A DNA stretch of 64,000 nt from Heterocephalus glaber (taxonomy: Eukaryota > Chordata > Mammalia > Rodentia > Bathyergidae). The notes below the pieces were generated by a model. It ran no database searches and had not been told where the DNA came from. It saw only the letters and a program-made list of their open reading frames with translations. Location: assembly GCF_000247695.1 (NCBI RefSeq), contig NW_004624743.1, positions 9,699,954-9,763,953 of the forward strand, written 5' to 3'. Below are positions 35,573-48,800 of this stretch, one piece after another (the stretch's first letter is position 1; each line of letters begins with the position of its first letter). Both the position numbers and the translations under genes were made by a program.

Positions 35573-36572
35573 AAGGCTCTCAGACAAGAACTGCCAGTTG
35601 CAACATGATAGCAAACAGGTTATAAAAAGCGGAGTAGTATTTGGGAAACACAGAGGGGAGAGGTAGGTGGAGGAAGTGGTCATTTCATGACACCTTACAA
35701 GATGCCAGGGCCTTTTCTGGTCGATGTGGCGGGAGTAAAACTCCGCGAGAAGGGCCAGGGTAGCAAGTGTGGGGTGCATGTACTGAGAGGCAGAAAGCAG
35801 GACTACAAAGCTCTGTTAAGTGAGGAGAAGGACATCTCCAGTGCCCGAGACAGGATCCAGAGGAGGTCTGGCCTTGGGAAATGTGTTCCAATTTAGAGGG
35901 CAGAGAGAGATGTGGAGGGCTGAAATTAACACAGAGCTGGAGGATGGGGAATGAGAACACAGAGCTGTTCTACCTACACAAGGGGCTCAGAGCAGGAGGA
36001 CTGTCGCCTCCTGATTGGCACAGTGTAAGGCCACTCATCCAGGAGACTGACCTGGCTTTCACACCTCCCTGTGATCTGTGCCTGCTTACTTTTGTGCGTG
36101 TAATTATTCATCTAGCTGATATGTGTAAGACAGGGATAGGATACCTAAGTTACAATCAAAACTCATTACATTTTTGGGCTGGTAGACATTTCAGAAATTA
36201 GTTCAGCCTAAGGAGGAGGTTGCTTTTATAGTTCGTTATAATGGACTTTCATATTTCCACTCTGGGATGCTTGAACTATACCTGTTTTCCATTCTCTCAG
36301 ATCAGATTCTAAATAGGAGTTTTCAGGAGGCATCTTGAAACGAAAGGGCAGTGCCATGTTTTAAAATTTAGTGTATTTTGCAGTTACTAATTCATTTCAT
36401 TGATTGAAGCCATCTATGGGATTCAAAAGGTCTTCAGCCAACCCAGATGCGTGCTCCAGGCGGTGTGGTGTAGATTAGGAGAGAACGGAGAGTTTCTTCC
36501 AAGACCATACCATGATCCTTTCCTGCCATTGATAAGAACTGATTTTGTATCCTTTGGTTATCGGTTAATCTC

Positions 36573-36675
36573 ACTTTCTCTTTTTTTGGGGGGGGGGGCT
36601 ACCAGGGATTGAACATGGGACCTTGCGCTTGCGAGGCAAGCGGCAGCACCACTGAGCTAAATCTCCAGCCCAGTT
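36573..36675 (-). repeat. ID-like SINE with (G)11 next to its A/T tail and a target-site duplication
   Basis: A minus-strand ID copy is flanked by CGGTTAATCTC at 36562-36572 and 36676-36686. An 11-G run at 36588-36598 has replaced part of the GGTACC end. Confidence 0.9.
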
Positions 36676-36959
36676 CGGTTAATCTCTTAACTGAACTTTC
36701 CTCTTCTATAAAATGGGAGGTTTAATCTACACTGGTTTTTAGGTTAAACATTTGCAGTTCCCTGGGATCTCTGAAGAGCAGTGAGGCCCAAATCCTTCCT
36801 GTGGAGATTCAGATTTTGCTGTTCTGGGCTGGAGCCTGTGAGTTTGTTTTTTGGTTTTTGATTTTTTAACTTTATAGTTCAGGAAGTTTAGAAAAACAAA
36901 AAGACTTTGAAAGTAAACTAACTGAATTTTACTTCTATGGATAAATTTGCTGTGAAGTT

Positions 36960-37063
36960 GTACATACAGTATCCCTGCACCTGGGAGGCTAAGGCAGGAG
37001 GATTGCTGCAAATACAAGGCCAGGCTGAACTACATAGCGAGACGCCATGTCAGAAAGAAAATC
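36960..37063 (+). repeat. B1 SINE, 5' incomplete
   Basis: It has CTGGGAGGCTAAGGCAGGAG, TACAAGGCCAGGCTGAACTA and CATAGCGAGACGCCATGTC. Confidence 0.75.
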
Positions 37064-37199
37064 TGTGGTCCTTGAATAAGGAAAGCTTAAAATTAATTGT
37101 GGAACAGTTGATGCATAGAAACAGTGTGCTGGACAGTGAGGGCTATAACATCTCCGCTGCTAACAAACAACAAACAAATGCCTTTTTGAAAAGGCCCAC

Positions 37200-37960
37200 T
37201 TACTAAAAAGTTATCTGCATTTCTTCTAGAATTGAAGTGTGTAGCAATGTACATCACCTCAGTTTTTAGAAATCCATTTATTTTAAGAGGAGGGTCCTTC
37301 TCAGGGAAGGGTGGGATGCAGTGGCTTACAGATGTCAAGAGATCTCACGGGACACTAAGGGGAAGGGGACAGGGCAGGTGGGGAGGGAAGGTGTCGGGCT
37401 ACAGGGGAGGGACTGGTGGGGCGGGCAGGCTGCAGCCACCTTCCAGGGGCCCTGCGCATTTAGGTGGGGACTTGGATTTCATTCTAGCAATATCAAAGCT
37501 GTGCTCTAGGTTGAATCATGTGAATGAATCAATTGAACAGAGCTGCCATGAAGTTTGCAGTTAATCAGAGTGGGTGGAACAGGACCGAGGTGCATTAGGG
37601 TGGAGACTCGGCAAAGGAAGGGACACTCCGGGAGAACCGCCAGCGCTAGCTGGCCACTGGTGCGGTGCCTGGGAATGCTCAGTACTGGTGGAGAGGTGGC
37701 TCGCTCTGACGGGCTCCGGGGGAAAGCCGCTAGAAACCCTTCCCTTAGGAAGTGTGGCAGGGTGACCAGGGTGGGGGCCAGTGGGTGAAATAATGTAAAG
37801 GATTTCAGAGGATGCTTAGGCCGCATGCAGGAGCTACCCCCGCCCCTGCAGGTACCCAATCAAGAAAGACAATGAATTAACCTCTCACTGGCGTACTGAC
37901 TCTGGAGGACCCAACTTAAAAGAGATGGGCTGTAGGCCAGGATTCCGTGTAATTTTTAGA
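37200..37960. other. Moderately GC-rich stretch of POLR3G intron 1, nothing recognised
   Basis: Several short overlapping open frames (for example 37232-37564 and 37506-37859) exist on both strands without familiar content. No repeat family was recognised. Confidence 0.35.
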
Positions 37961-38142
37961 AGTATCTCAAGAGCTAGATGAGTTCTGCCAATGATGGTAG
38001 TTCGCTAATGGCGTGCATTTGCACACCCCGATTGCCTGACAACAATTGCAAGTTAGCTTTGGCAGGGATTGTTCTTTCTTAGCAGCTGTTCCACTGAGCA
38101 GTGTAAGCTGAAACCCTCTCTTTTTAGGGTGAGTTTTCCAAA

Positions 38143-38320
38143 CAGTCATGCAAGGCGGCACACACCAGTAATCCCAACAAGTTCGAGGCAAGTGGGAGGC
38201 AAGTTTGAGCCCAGCCAGGGCAATTTAGCAACTTACCAAGACCCTGTCTCAAGAACTCAAAAGTGCACTTGGGATGTAGCTCAGCACACAGACTACCACA
38301 TGGTCTGATGTTCAAAGATT
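38143..38320 (+). repeat. B4-type SINE
   Basis: A B1-like head (CAAGGCGGCACACACCAGTA, GACCCTGTCTCAAGAACTC) is followed by an ID-like tail (GGGATGTAGCTCAGCACACA). Confidence 0.75.
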
Positions 38321-38954
38321 CCTTCCGGTATAGCGGTTTGAGGCCTTGAGGTCCCCTGAGACCCTGTGTTTGTCAGGTCCTCAGTTAATCCCGAGAATCA
38401 GGCGAGCTTGGTGAACTTTACTTAGAATTGTTCCTAATTCTCAATTAATGGCAAATCCTGGCCTGGCCCGAAGCCCAGGGGTTTTCCCCATGCCTGCTGG
38501 TACCTGCACCTGTTTCTAGGTGCACGGAGAGCCCTTCTGCTCAGGGGTTTTCTCACTTGGAAGACCTGCTTTCTGTAGGCTCGGCATTTGCTTCAGTGAC
38601 TCAGCAGTTGAAACAAGGCCATTTGGATATTTTCCCTCTTTTAATGTGGACAGATGGGATGTTCTTGGTTACTAAAATAAGTTTCCTGTGTGAACTTTGT
38701 TTCAAGGTAACTAAGCAGTAGGTGGGGGAAATTAATCTCTGGTATAGTTATCAGTAAGACAGAAGGAATGATAAAAGGTATATATTATTTTGCAATCTAT
38801 AATGAAATAATAGATCTAAGCAGTCATGAGTAGCGGCTGCTAAAGTCATTAGGGTGAAAACCGAGAGGTACTTATGAGTGGTGATCAGAATTACATATGG
38901 TGAATGTTTAAATTTACAAATTGTTTTCTTACAGTAAAAGGTATTAATTATTAT

Positions 38955-39415
38955 TAATGCCACTGATTCCCTCAAAACACTCCCCAACACTCACCTCAAA
39001 CACTTATCCCTTTGTCCTTGCCACTTTCTGAAGCAGTTCTGGAAGTCCACATCTGTTAGTGTCTTTACTTGCGCTGTTATAGCCTCCTGAGTGTCCTGAA
39101 TCAGTTTAAAACATTTCCGTTTCGTGGTCATTTTGACTTTGGGAAAAAGTCAGAAGTTCCACAGTGCCAGACGTGGTGAATAAGGTGGATGAAGACACAC
39201 CATGATGTCTTTGAGAGCCTGCCTTTCTGTTGGACAGCACTTGACAGGACCATTCTCTGCTATTTCCTGTCACACCTCATAAAGACACTCATGCAATAGC
39301 ACTTAACTGCTTCAGTAAGTAGCGAGGATAATGGGATGGGTGTACTCAAAGCGAGGGGGAGTGTTTGGAGGGGGATTCGTGGCAATGTGTTGCTTACAGT
39401 AATACATTTTTAAAG
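38955..39415 (-). mobile_element. Mariner-derived element with long inverted ends (copy 1)
   Basis: On the minus strand the left part reads as the C-terminus of a mariner transposase, with a KVKMTTKRKCFKLIQ and FQNCFRKWQGQ pattern. The right end (39330-39415, TGGGATGGGTGTACTCAAAG and GGAGTGTTTGGAGGGGGATT) is an inverted copy of the left end (38965-39050). A second copy with the same design is at 52345-52800. Confidence 0.65.
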
Positions 39416-39619
39416 ATGTAAACATCTTTAAAGACTCCAGGAGCATCCTGATGTGATGCCATAGGAAAAAGCAGGTGTCTCAACTATTCTTGCCAAAAAA
39501 AAAAAAAAATCAAACCTAAATCAGAGAGAACCTCTAATACCCAGTGCACATGTTTATTGGAAGTACAGTGAATAAATGTTAAGGCACATCTCGGGTATGC
39601 AGAATTTGGGATGCTGTTG

Positions 39620-39785
39620 CTTCTCTCGGGTTATGGTCTACAAACCAGCAATGCTGATGTCTCTGGGAGAGTCTGAGGAAATGCAGATTCCCAGGCTCCA
39701 CTCAAGCCAGCCAAATCCGAATCTGCATTTAACAAGTCTTCTAAGGAATTTGCTTGTAACTTACACTTTGAGAAGCACTGCCCAG
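39620..39785 (+). repeat. hAT-Charlie (MER5/MER20-like) fragment
   Basis: The phrases AATGCAGATTCCCAGGCTCC, AAATCCGAATCTGCATTTAA and TTACACTTTGAGAAGCACTG match the nonautonomous hAT families. Confidence 0.55.
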
Positions 39786-40832
39786 GACAGTGACCTAGTG
39801 TCTTCATAAATAAGAAGAAAAGAAGGGAAAGTGTTACATTTTACAAAAACCTTTGAAGATGTCAGATGTCACATGTTGGTTTTTTTGTATCTTGAACAAA
39901 CTGTACAAAATGTGAAATTTGAATTTTGATTATACATAAGATGATAGTAAAGAATTATAAACTTAGACATGATGTTATAACTTTTTAAAAGTCTTTAACC
40001 TCCGGAAAAGATACATAATGAAGAATTTTAAATAATTTGAGTCTGGGAGAGGGAGAATGTATGTGTAAAATTAGTCAGATTGATAACTGGAAGCAGTGTG
40101 ATGGACACCAGCGAGTTTATTACACTCTTCTCCCTACTTGTGTATATGTGAGCAGCCTGGTAAAAGTAAGTGCAAAGCCATAGAGTTGTACTTTACAATG
40201 ACAACAGCAAAGATAATAAAATTATCCTTTAATGTTCAAGCAGTTGTGAGGGGAGACTTTGAAATGTGGAGGTAAGTAACCAGGAGTTGACAAAATGTAC
40301 AATGTACAGTTGTGTCCGAAAAAGTTCCCAGTACCATAGCCATTTTATCAAATCATTGTCATACGGCCAGAGTAATTCATGGGAAAGAGGAAACAATATT
40401 TCATCATGCAAAGATGCTGAATATAGGATTTGATTTTTGTGTGAGCGGAGCTTAAATATGTGAGGGTGTTAAAATTACCAGTCATCGGCCTGAAGGTGAA
40501 ATGCCTTCATAATGAGAGTCCCCACAAATGAGTTAAAAGTCGCACTGTCACATCCTGAGTGCAACTCGACTTACAGCAGTTGTAGTCATTTTACCTTTGG
40601 GACAGATTTCTTGAGATCACTGAGAATAATGTGTAATTTCAAACCTCAAAGGTGGCCCCTCTGAAGGCCCTGATTCTACAGGTGTATTTTAACTCAGCTG
40701 TTGCTTAGTGGCTGCAACTCCCACCAGAGCAGTTCTTCCCTGTACTCAGCGCTTATCCCGTTAGAATCAGCTGGAACACTGTTCAGACCACTGTTGCCCA
40801 GTCTTCATCCCAAGAGAGCTTGCTTCGATTGG

Positions 40833-41112
40833 TTCACAGACTAGCCTGCATCTGAGCTATCCCACGGGGCTTTTTAAACACAAACACGAACCTAAAACTC
40901 TCAGGTTGGGGATGTAGCTCAGTGCTGGAACACATGCCTAGCACGTATGTGGCCCTGGGTTCAGTCCCCAATACTGCAGTCAAAACAAAAACTCCTGTCC
41001 ACCTCTGGGGGTTATTTTGTTTTTTAGGTCTGCCATGGGGTCCCACAGTTTGCATTTCTGACAAGTTTCTGGGATGCTGCTGCAGACAGCACTCTTGAGA
41101 ACCACTGCTCTA
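40833..41112 (+). repeat. MER5-like hAT fragment split by an ID SINE
   Basis: The element runs from about 40833 to 40905 and resumes after the SINE with TCCTGTCCACCTCTGGGGGT, GTTTGCATTTCTGACAAGTT and TTGAGAACCACTG, the usual end. Confidence 0.6.
40908..40995 (+). repeat. Older ID SINE nested in MER5-like element
   Basis: It reads GGTTGGGGATGTAGCTCAGT, then CATGCCTAGCACGTATGTGG and GGGTTCAGTCCCCAATACTG. It is of the older type, with the sequence GATGTAGCTC. Confidence 0.8.
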
Positions 41113-41511
41113 GACTTTTAAGCTGTAAATGATCTAACGGCAGCCAAGGTAGGGACGTGTTTGGTTTGAGTGGTGGCCCTGTGATACAGTGAGTTGACAT
41201 TGTTTAGGGTTTTGGACCAGTGTATTCAAGTTGTGGATAGTGGACAAATACGAAGCAGTCCTTTGTTGGCCCTAGGGAGTGTTCCTTTATCATTAATGTG
41301 GCAGAACTGAGGTGGGGACAGTCATGGCCTTTTTGTCCCAGCGGGACACCCGTGAAGAATGTAGCAGCTGTGTGAAGCACTGAGGCTCGTGTTCTTTAGG
41401 AAGGAGGGCAAAGGGCGGATGAGAAATTGGACTGGGCAGAGCAAGCAGAAATAGAAGCCACTCTGTGTCGTCTTCAGTGTCCAGAGGACGTAGCGAGACT
41501 CTGCTGGACTC

Positions 41512-41526
41512 GGGGGGGGGGGGGGG
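41512..41526 (+). repeat. (G)15 tract
   Basis: Fifteen G residues follow CTGGACTC; a likely unstable length. Confidence 0.9.
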
Positions 41527-41744
41527 ATGATAGTACTCCTGGTAGGAAGAGACAGGTAAGGAGTGCATGTTAGGGGTCACCTCAGTTGTGTGCAGCACTC
41601 CATTGGCAAAGCGTGTGGAGGAGTCCCTGTATGCACTGCAGGCTCACCGTGTGTTAGGGTGCAGTCGTGTCGCACAGGGCTCAGAAGTTGAGTGCAAGAC
41701 TTGAGTATGTGGCATCACTACTGTCCCCACAGTTGAAGAGTGTA

Positions 41745-42045
41745 CAGGTAATTTTTTCAAAAATTTTTGTTTTATTAGTCCATGTTTGCAGTACATGCTT
41801 ACATTCATTGTGGGAAGTTAGTACATGTTGTGTCTAATTTATTTCACTTAACATGACCGTGAGGTAGATCCATTTTCCTACAAATGACTCCCAATTAATT
41901 AATTTATTGTGGTACTGGGGATTGAACCCACGGCCTTTGCATTGAGCTGCATCCCTGGACCATTCGTTTGTTTATTTATTTATTCATTGATTCATTTATC
42001 TATGTATTTAATTTTATTTTGACATGGGATATTGTTTAATCACTA
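41745..42045 (-). repeat. L1 3' fragment plus ID-like fragment, antisense
   Basis: The plus-strand text GTCCATGTTTGCAGTACATG and GTAGATCCATTTTCCTACAA are antisense L1 3' phrases, as at 7640-8150. Then TGGTACTGGGGATTGAACCC with GAGCTGCATCCCTGG at 41905-41965 is an antisense old ID fragment, followed by TTTA-rich sequence. Confidence 0.55.
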
Positions 42046-42669
42046 AGTTACCACCACACCCAGGCGTCTTCATTTACCTTTAATTTAATGATTTCAGCTG
42101 TTTTCTCAAAAAATTTTTTTGTTTTGGTGTGGGCAGACCCCTTCAGAGTCTTACTGATCCCATTCACATTTCTAAAAGGAGGGTGTTGGGCTAGAGCTGA
42201 AGGATCCTTTGTTACACTCAAATTCCGGGATAAACATGTCAGTGTTAACTTCTGAAAGATGATAGTCTTCACGTTGATACACTAAAGCAAGGGACCATCC
42301 TCCCTCGTTGGTCCAGACTTTTCTTCTCTGTACCCCACATCTGTGTAAGGCCCTGTTGCCGGTCCACAGCGGGACAGAGAGAATCGAAGCTCATCGGGTG
42401 CCTGGCATTGGTTGGGCAGCGTCTCAGAGGAGGCTCAGGTGAGCTCCTGGTGAGGGGTGGAGGGCATCATCCCCACCTGCTGGACACTTCTTGGCACGAG
42501 GAGTCCAGCCGTTCTTCATCACATGTTTATTTCTTTGCATGTCTTGGTTTCCAAATGTATTTTAAATTGGCCATGTGGTATAAGAGGCAGAGTTTATATT
42601 TTGTTTCAAAGTGTTGATTTCCTTTTTCATATGAGCCAGTAAATCTTAATCTTTTGTCGTGTCTTTCAG

Positions 42670-42819
42670 TATTTGCCCTCTCTTCTGGTACAACTAGCTT
42701 TGATGGCTGGGAATAAGGGAAGAGGACGTGCTGCCTATACCTTTAATATTGAGGCTGTTGGCTTCAGCAAAGGTGAAAAGTTGCCTGATGTAGCGTTGAA
42801 GCCACCGCCACTGTTTCCT
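42670..42819 (+). CDS. POLR3G: POLR3G exon 2 (contains start codon; coding from 42703)
   Basis: The acceptor is a T-rich tract ending GTCTTTCAG at 42669. The 33-nt 5' UTR part has no upstream ATG. Coding starts at 42703 and gives residues 1-39, ending PPPLFP in phase 0. The donor is CCT then GTAAGT at 42820. Confidence 0.93.
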
Positions 42820-45800
42820 GTAAGTACCTTGACAGCCAAATTCTCCAAATGTGTGTTTTCATGTTTCAGAGAAGGTTAAAATTCTGGTTAGGGCTTGAAT
42901 GCATATTACCACTGTAATATCCACAAGTATAAGAAGGTGAAAGAGATTGTTTCACTTACCTTTAATGTAAATATTCCCATAGTTCTTGGAACCTTTTCTA
43001 ATTTTCAGTGCTTTCTTAGAATACAGAAAGCAATACTGTATAACTTCCCCTCAAATAAACTCGGTACTGTACTGTGTGAAACAGTAATTTTTAAATTCTT
43101 TCATCTTTTATGGCTGTTACTGATGTATTTCACTTACCAGAATATTTTGCAAAGTGGTATTAGGTTTTACAAAGGTTCGCACTCTGCCACCCTTTTACGT
43201 AGTGATTTTCTTTACATCTTATATCTATAAACTTTAATTTTGTTCCTTAGCATACATCTTGACCATTTTTCCCACTGGAAAAAACTGTTTTGCTATTTTC
43301 CTATTGTATCAGTCATTTTGAATTCTGTTAGTTCTCCTAATGTAGACATTTCTGCTGCATTCAGTGTTGCTTTTAAATTGCGTGAATGTGCTGCGGACCT
43401 AACTGGCATCATGTCTTCTGGTTTTGCTTTCCATTTAGTTGGACAGGTAAGCTTACATTTCCAGATGTGTCTGTGCTGCGGTTTAAAAAAGAGCAAGTAA
43501 AGAAACTCCTCTCTTCGCGGATCTTTTCCCTATTGGCATGGAAAAGTCCCTTGAAGGACTTGCATTGAGCAGCCCCGAGGGAGAGGTGCAGGTATTCACC
43601 TAGGGAGTCTCTGGCCTTGGCTCCTGGTACTTTGCTCTGTGGTACCCAGCGCAGCACAGCGCTGTGGCGCAATAGCGCCCCTTTGCCGTCCTTTCTCTCT
43701 CCGTGGTCTCTTCACCGCGTGGGAGGAGGTTCCTTCTAAGCCGTGGGGCCTCTCTCTTGCCTCGCTCCCAGCCTCACTGGCCCTTGCTCTGTCGGGCCTC
43801 TGCCCTGCCGCTTCCCGGTCCAGGACCCTCTGTCCTCCAGGCTTTCATGGACGGCTTCCTGGTTTTGTGCAGACTTCCGCTCCAAATGTGACTCCTCCCC
43901 GAGGCAGTGCACGTTTACCCGTGTAGGTCGGCCGCGTCCGCCCACACTCCCAGGTCCTCGCCCCTTCGCTGCCCTCCTTCCTTCATTTCCACTTCACTCC
44001 TGGCTGCCTGTGGTTGGACCTCGCTTGGCTGGGTGGCTTATTTGTTGTGTCTTTCTAAGCTCCACCTGAGCAGGGCTCTGACCAGCTCTTCACCCTATTT
44101 CCTGTGGTCCATCCCTGCCTGGCCTGGAGTTGGTGTTCGGGAAATCGTGGAATGAATGGGTAGAGTCTAATCACATTTGGAAATGTATCCTTACCGTGTA
44201 CTTTGGGAGGTACTTTGTAATGAGCATGTATGTGTATAATTAGGTATAGAGACATGCACCTGTGTGTATGTGTGGGCTTTTCTTTTTTAAATGAAGCTTC
44301 AAGCATGGTACTGGCAAAAAAACAGACCCAGGGATTAGTGGAATAGATTAGAAGATGCAGAAACAACTCCAGACACACTCGGCCACCTCATCTTTGACAA
44401 AGGAGCCACACACCCTCACTGGAGGAAAGATAGCCTCTTTAATAAATGGTGCTGGAAAAACTGGGTTTCAACCTGCCAAAGATTAAAACTAGACCCATAC
44501 CTATCACCATGCACTAAACTAAGATCAAAGTGGACTAAAGATCTAAATATTAAGACAGAAACACTAAGCTTGCTGGAACATAAGTTAGGTAGAACTCTTG
44601 AAGACATTGGCATAGGAAAAGACTTTGTGAACAAAACCTCAGTAGCATGGGAACTAGCACAAAGAATCAACAACTGGGATCTCATCTTATTAAAAAGCTT
44701 CTGCATTGCAAGAGAAACCACCAACAGAGCCAAGAGAAAACCTGCAATGTGGGAAAAAATTTTTAGCAGCTGTACCTCAAAGGTCTGCTATCTAGAATAT
44801 ATAAAGAACTTAAAAAAATCAGACCCCCTAAATTCAAAGACCCAATTCAAAAATGGGCATCTGAAATGAAAAGACATTTCTCAGACAAAGAAGTAAAAGC
44901 AGCAAATAAATACATGAAAAAAATGTTCAACATCACTGGTCATTCGAGAGATGAAGATGAAAACAACACTGAGATTCCACCTCACCCCACAAAGAATGGC
45001 TGCTATGAAGAAATCAACCAATAACAAACGCTGGTGGGGGTGTGGGGAGAAAAGAACCCTTCTCCATTGTTGGTGGGAGTGCAGACTGGTGCAACCACTG
45101 TGGAAATCAGTACGGAGATACCTTNNNNNNNNNNNNNNNNNNNNNNNNNNNNNNNNNNNNNNNNNNNNNNNNNNNNNNNNNNNNNNNNNNNNNNNNNNNN
45201 NNNNNNNNNNNNNNNNNNNNNNNNGTGGCACAGTTTGTAATAGCTAAAGCTTGGAAACAGCCTAAGTGCCCATCAACTGGAAACTGGATAAAGAAGATGT
45301 GGTTTTTTTATAAAATGGAGTACTGCTCAGCCATAAAGAACGAGAAACTAGAGTCATTTATAGCTAAATGGATGCATATTTAGGCCATACTCTTAAGTGA
45401 AATAAATAGGACACACCTGTGTAAATACTGAATAGTTTCTCTGTTGTAAGAAACTGAAAGTGTAAACAAAAGTTAAAATATTGAAAATGAATAATTGATA
45501 ATTTGAACTAGGAAGAAAAGGTCCAAAGGGGTAGGGGTGGTGGGAGGGGAAGGGGAAAGGAAAGAAGGGAAAGGAAAAATTATGAGAAAAGAAAAAAAAT
45601 AGAAATGAAGTCTACATAAATACATAAGGGTGGAGGGGTGAAGGGCGCACAGATAATGGAGACAGAATAACCAAGATACATCATATACACAGGTACAAGC
45701 ACCCAATGATAAATGTAAACATACTGTATACCTAAAGTGTATCAATAAAAGAATTTAAGAAAAAAAAAAAAAATAAAATGAAACTTCAATCTCCTGTTTT

Positions 45801-48800
45801 GCCGTTTACTCATTACAAACTTTTCATTTCTCCATGTCTTCACTGTTTTGTTTTGTTTTTGGAAATATTGCTAACACTTTAAATGAGATACTAGATGTTG
45901 AATACTGTATTAAGACAATCTTGGTTATAGTGACCACTTGCTAAATGATAAATGCTATTATTTTATTTTTGTCCTACTGCTTCCACCAGTAACCTAGTTG
46001 AAGTTAACAGACACTAAAGTGGCTGCCATCATTTGGGTATCTTGATTTTTAAAATGTGGATCACGTTAGTCAACAGACAATACAACAAAATGATTATCAG
46101 CATAGGTTTTTTTGTGTCAATAGGAAAATTATGCATCTTTCCTACCTCTAAAATAAGAACAACCTAGGAAATGGGCTCAATGATTAGATTTCAGAGGTTC
46201 CCTTTTAGGGTAATTGTAAAACTTAGTGCCTATAAAACAATTTTCTGATAAAACTCATATTTTCTAGAATATAGAGAAAGGAGATGTTAAAATGTTAAAT
46301 TTATTTTTTAAAATTTGTCTTTTAAGTAGGATACAGATTATAAGCCAGTGCCACTGAAAACAGGAGAAAGTGAAGATTACATGCTGGCCTTGAAGCAGGA
46401 ATTGAGAGAAACAATGAAAAGAAAGCCTTATTTTATTGAAAAACCTGAAGAAAAGCCAGGTGTGTAACAGGCTGTTTAGTGCTGTGGGTTAGTGTATGTG
46501 GATGATACAGTGTTTAATCATAAAATATGTGATCATTTGGTGTTGGCGATTTGATCAGATTCTAAGTCAACGTGCAAAAAACATTTATGGTTGATTTAAC
46601 AGAAAAATAAAGTTTTTGATATTTTAAACACATGTTTCACAGTAGAAACTGTACATGTTCTATGAAAACCAAAAGAATTTTTTAGGTAAAAGTTACCCGC
46701 ACAGGTGTCCAGAGAACAACTAATAATATTTTACTGTGTATTTTAAATTTTTTGAATGTTTCTTTCTGTTTTTGTTTTTTTTTTTGGAACTGGGGATCGA
46801 ACTCGGGACCTTACGCTTGCGAGGCAGGCACTGGAACCATTGAGCTAAATCCCCATCCCATTGAGTGTTTCTTTTTTTTAAATTTGACTCATTTTATATC
46901 TTCTTTACTAAACAGATTAGCCCTTATACATGTCCTTACTATTTTTGGAAAATACAAGTTTCAATGACCATTATTTCATTGGATGGATATAACATTATCT
47001 GTAGCTGATTCTTAACTAGATTGAAGGTTCTTTCTAGTTTTTTGCTTATTTATTTGATGCCGAGATTACTGTTGTTTATGTAAGTTTTTATGCATACTTC
47101 CAATTATTTAATATTTAAGGTAAAAATGTAAAAAAATTGATGTTTGTCTTATTTTTTATATATCTGATGGTAGAAAATATAAAATGGGTATTCATTTCTG
47201 AATGTAAGGGCAGGGAGGAGAAATGACAAGAAGGCGCAGCGGTTTAAGACTGGAAGCGGGAAGTGGTTTGGAGGAAGTGAACCACTCAAGTGGTTATGTG
47301 CGCAGCAGAGCTGTATTGATTTTCAGTTTCTGCCCCTGATTGTTCAAATTAGAAAGATCAATATCATCTGCACATTCTCAAAAACAACTCATCTTATTGC
47401 ATTAGTGTTAAAAGTGCATACCATTTTTCCTCTCTCTGAAAGACTTAGAATTGGCTAAGAATCAAAAAAGAAATCTTATAAAATGATCTTACATGTGTTT
47501 GTGAGAAGCATGTTAGACAGGTTCATTTTTCAAAGCATAGCTGCTTGAAGTTATATAACAATTTGATAAGAATTGTTTTTTTAACCTCAGAAATAGTGAA
47601 TTATTTTATTTTCATGGTTATGCTACATGCTTTTGTCTGGGTTTAAAAATGAAATTAAAGCTCTCCTTTTATAGATTTAAAAAGTAAAATCAAATAAACT
47701 AATAAATACTTATTAGTAAAAAAATAGTACAGGATATATTTTAGTCTTTTAAAATTACTCTTTTCTCTAGATTATGGGACTGATTTACTTAACTGAATGT
47801 GATTATTAAAGTGCATGTCTAACTTAAAAGTGTATCAAATCATTCAAGCATTTCTGTGAGTCTTTTGGACAGAGTCATTAAGAACATAATGTGATTGGTC
47901 TGTGGGAGTAGTTGGCTTGTACCTACATCAAAAGGGCACTTTATCATCAGTAGTATGCAATAAAATAAAAATATACAGGGTCTTTTGCTTTTATTTCTTT
48001 TAGGAGAAATTTGTATAGAATTTTCCAAATTGATACCAGTGAATTTTCTTGAAATCTTCACATTTTCTTCTTTCCCAATGTAGTGTTAATGGTTCAGAAC
48101 TTCAGAAGCTTCAAGGAAGTGATACAGCCACAAAGTCTGACATTCCATTCAAGGAGAATTTGTTTTATTTATTCTTGCTACACTATCACAAGTCCATGAA
48201 AAGCAGCTTTAATTTTTGGTTTCTTATTAATGAGCTCCTACTGATTGTAAAGATTGATATGCATAACTTGTTCATAGAAGTTTTCCAAAGCAGAAAAAAT
48301 ATTTACTTAAGAGAAAATGCATTTTATCTGTACATTAGTATATAGGGTCCTTTTATAAATTTAAAGTACATTGTGAAATTTGAGTGATCTTTTACTATAT
48401 CTTGACACTATTTCATGATGGTAATAATTTCATCATTTTTATCAAGTATTTCCCATTGTGATGAAGAAAAATGACTAAAATTAAAAAAAAAATTCTTAGG
48501 ACAGTGAAATATTGAAATAAATCATAATGATTTCATCATACTTTAGTTTTAGTATTCTCTAAAATACTACATCAGTTTTGTTTTGTTTTGTTCCCTTCTT
48601 TTCAACCCAGGAATTGAACCCCGGGCGTTTACACTGGCCTACAACCCCAGCCCATTTTTTAATTTATTTTTGCGACAAGGTCTTTTTGGTGTATCACTAA
48701 ATCGCCCAGGCTGGGCTTGAGTTTGACATCCTTCTGCCTCAGACTCCCAAAATATTGGGATTATAGGAGTGTGCCATTGTGCCCAGCTATATCAATTTTT

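Noticed and set aside
44881..45383. Open frames running through the N gap
   Set aside because: They are L1 ORF2 fragments joined by unknown bases; the continuous frames are artefacts of translating N as X.
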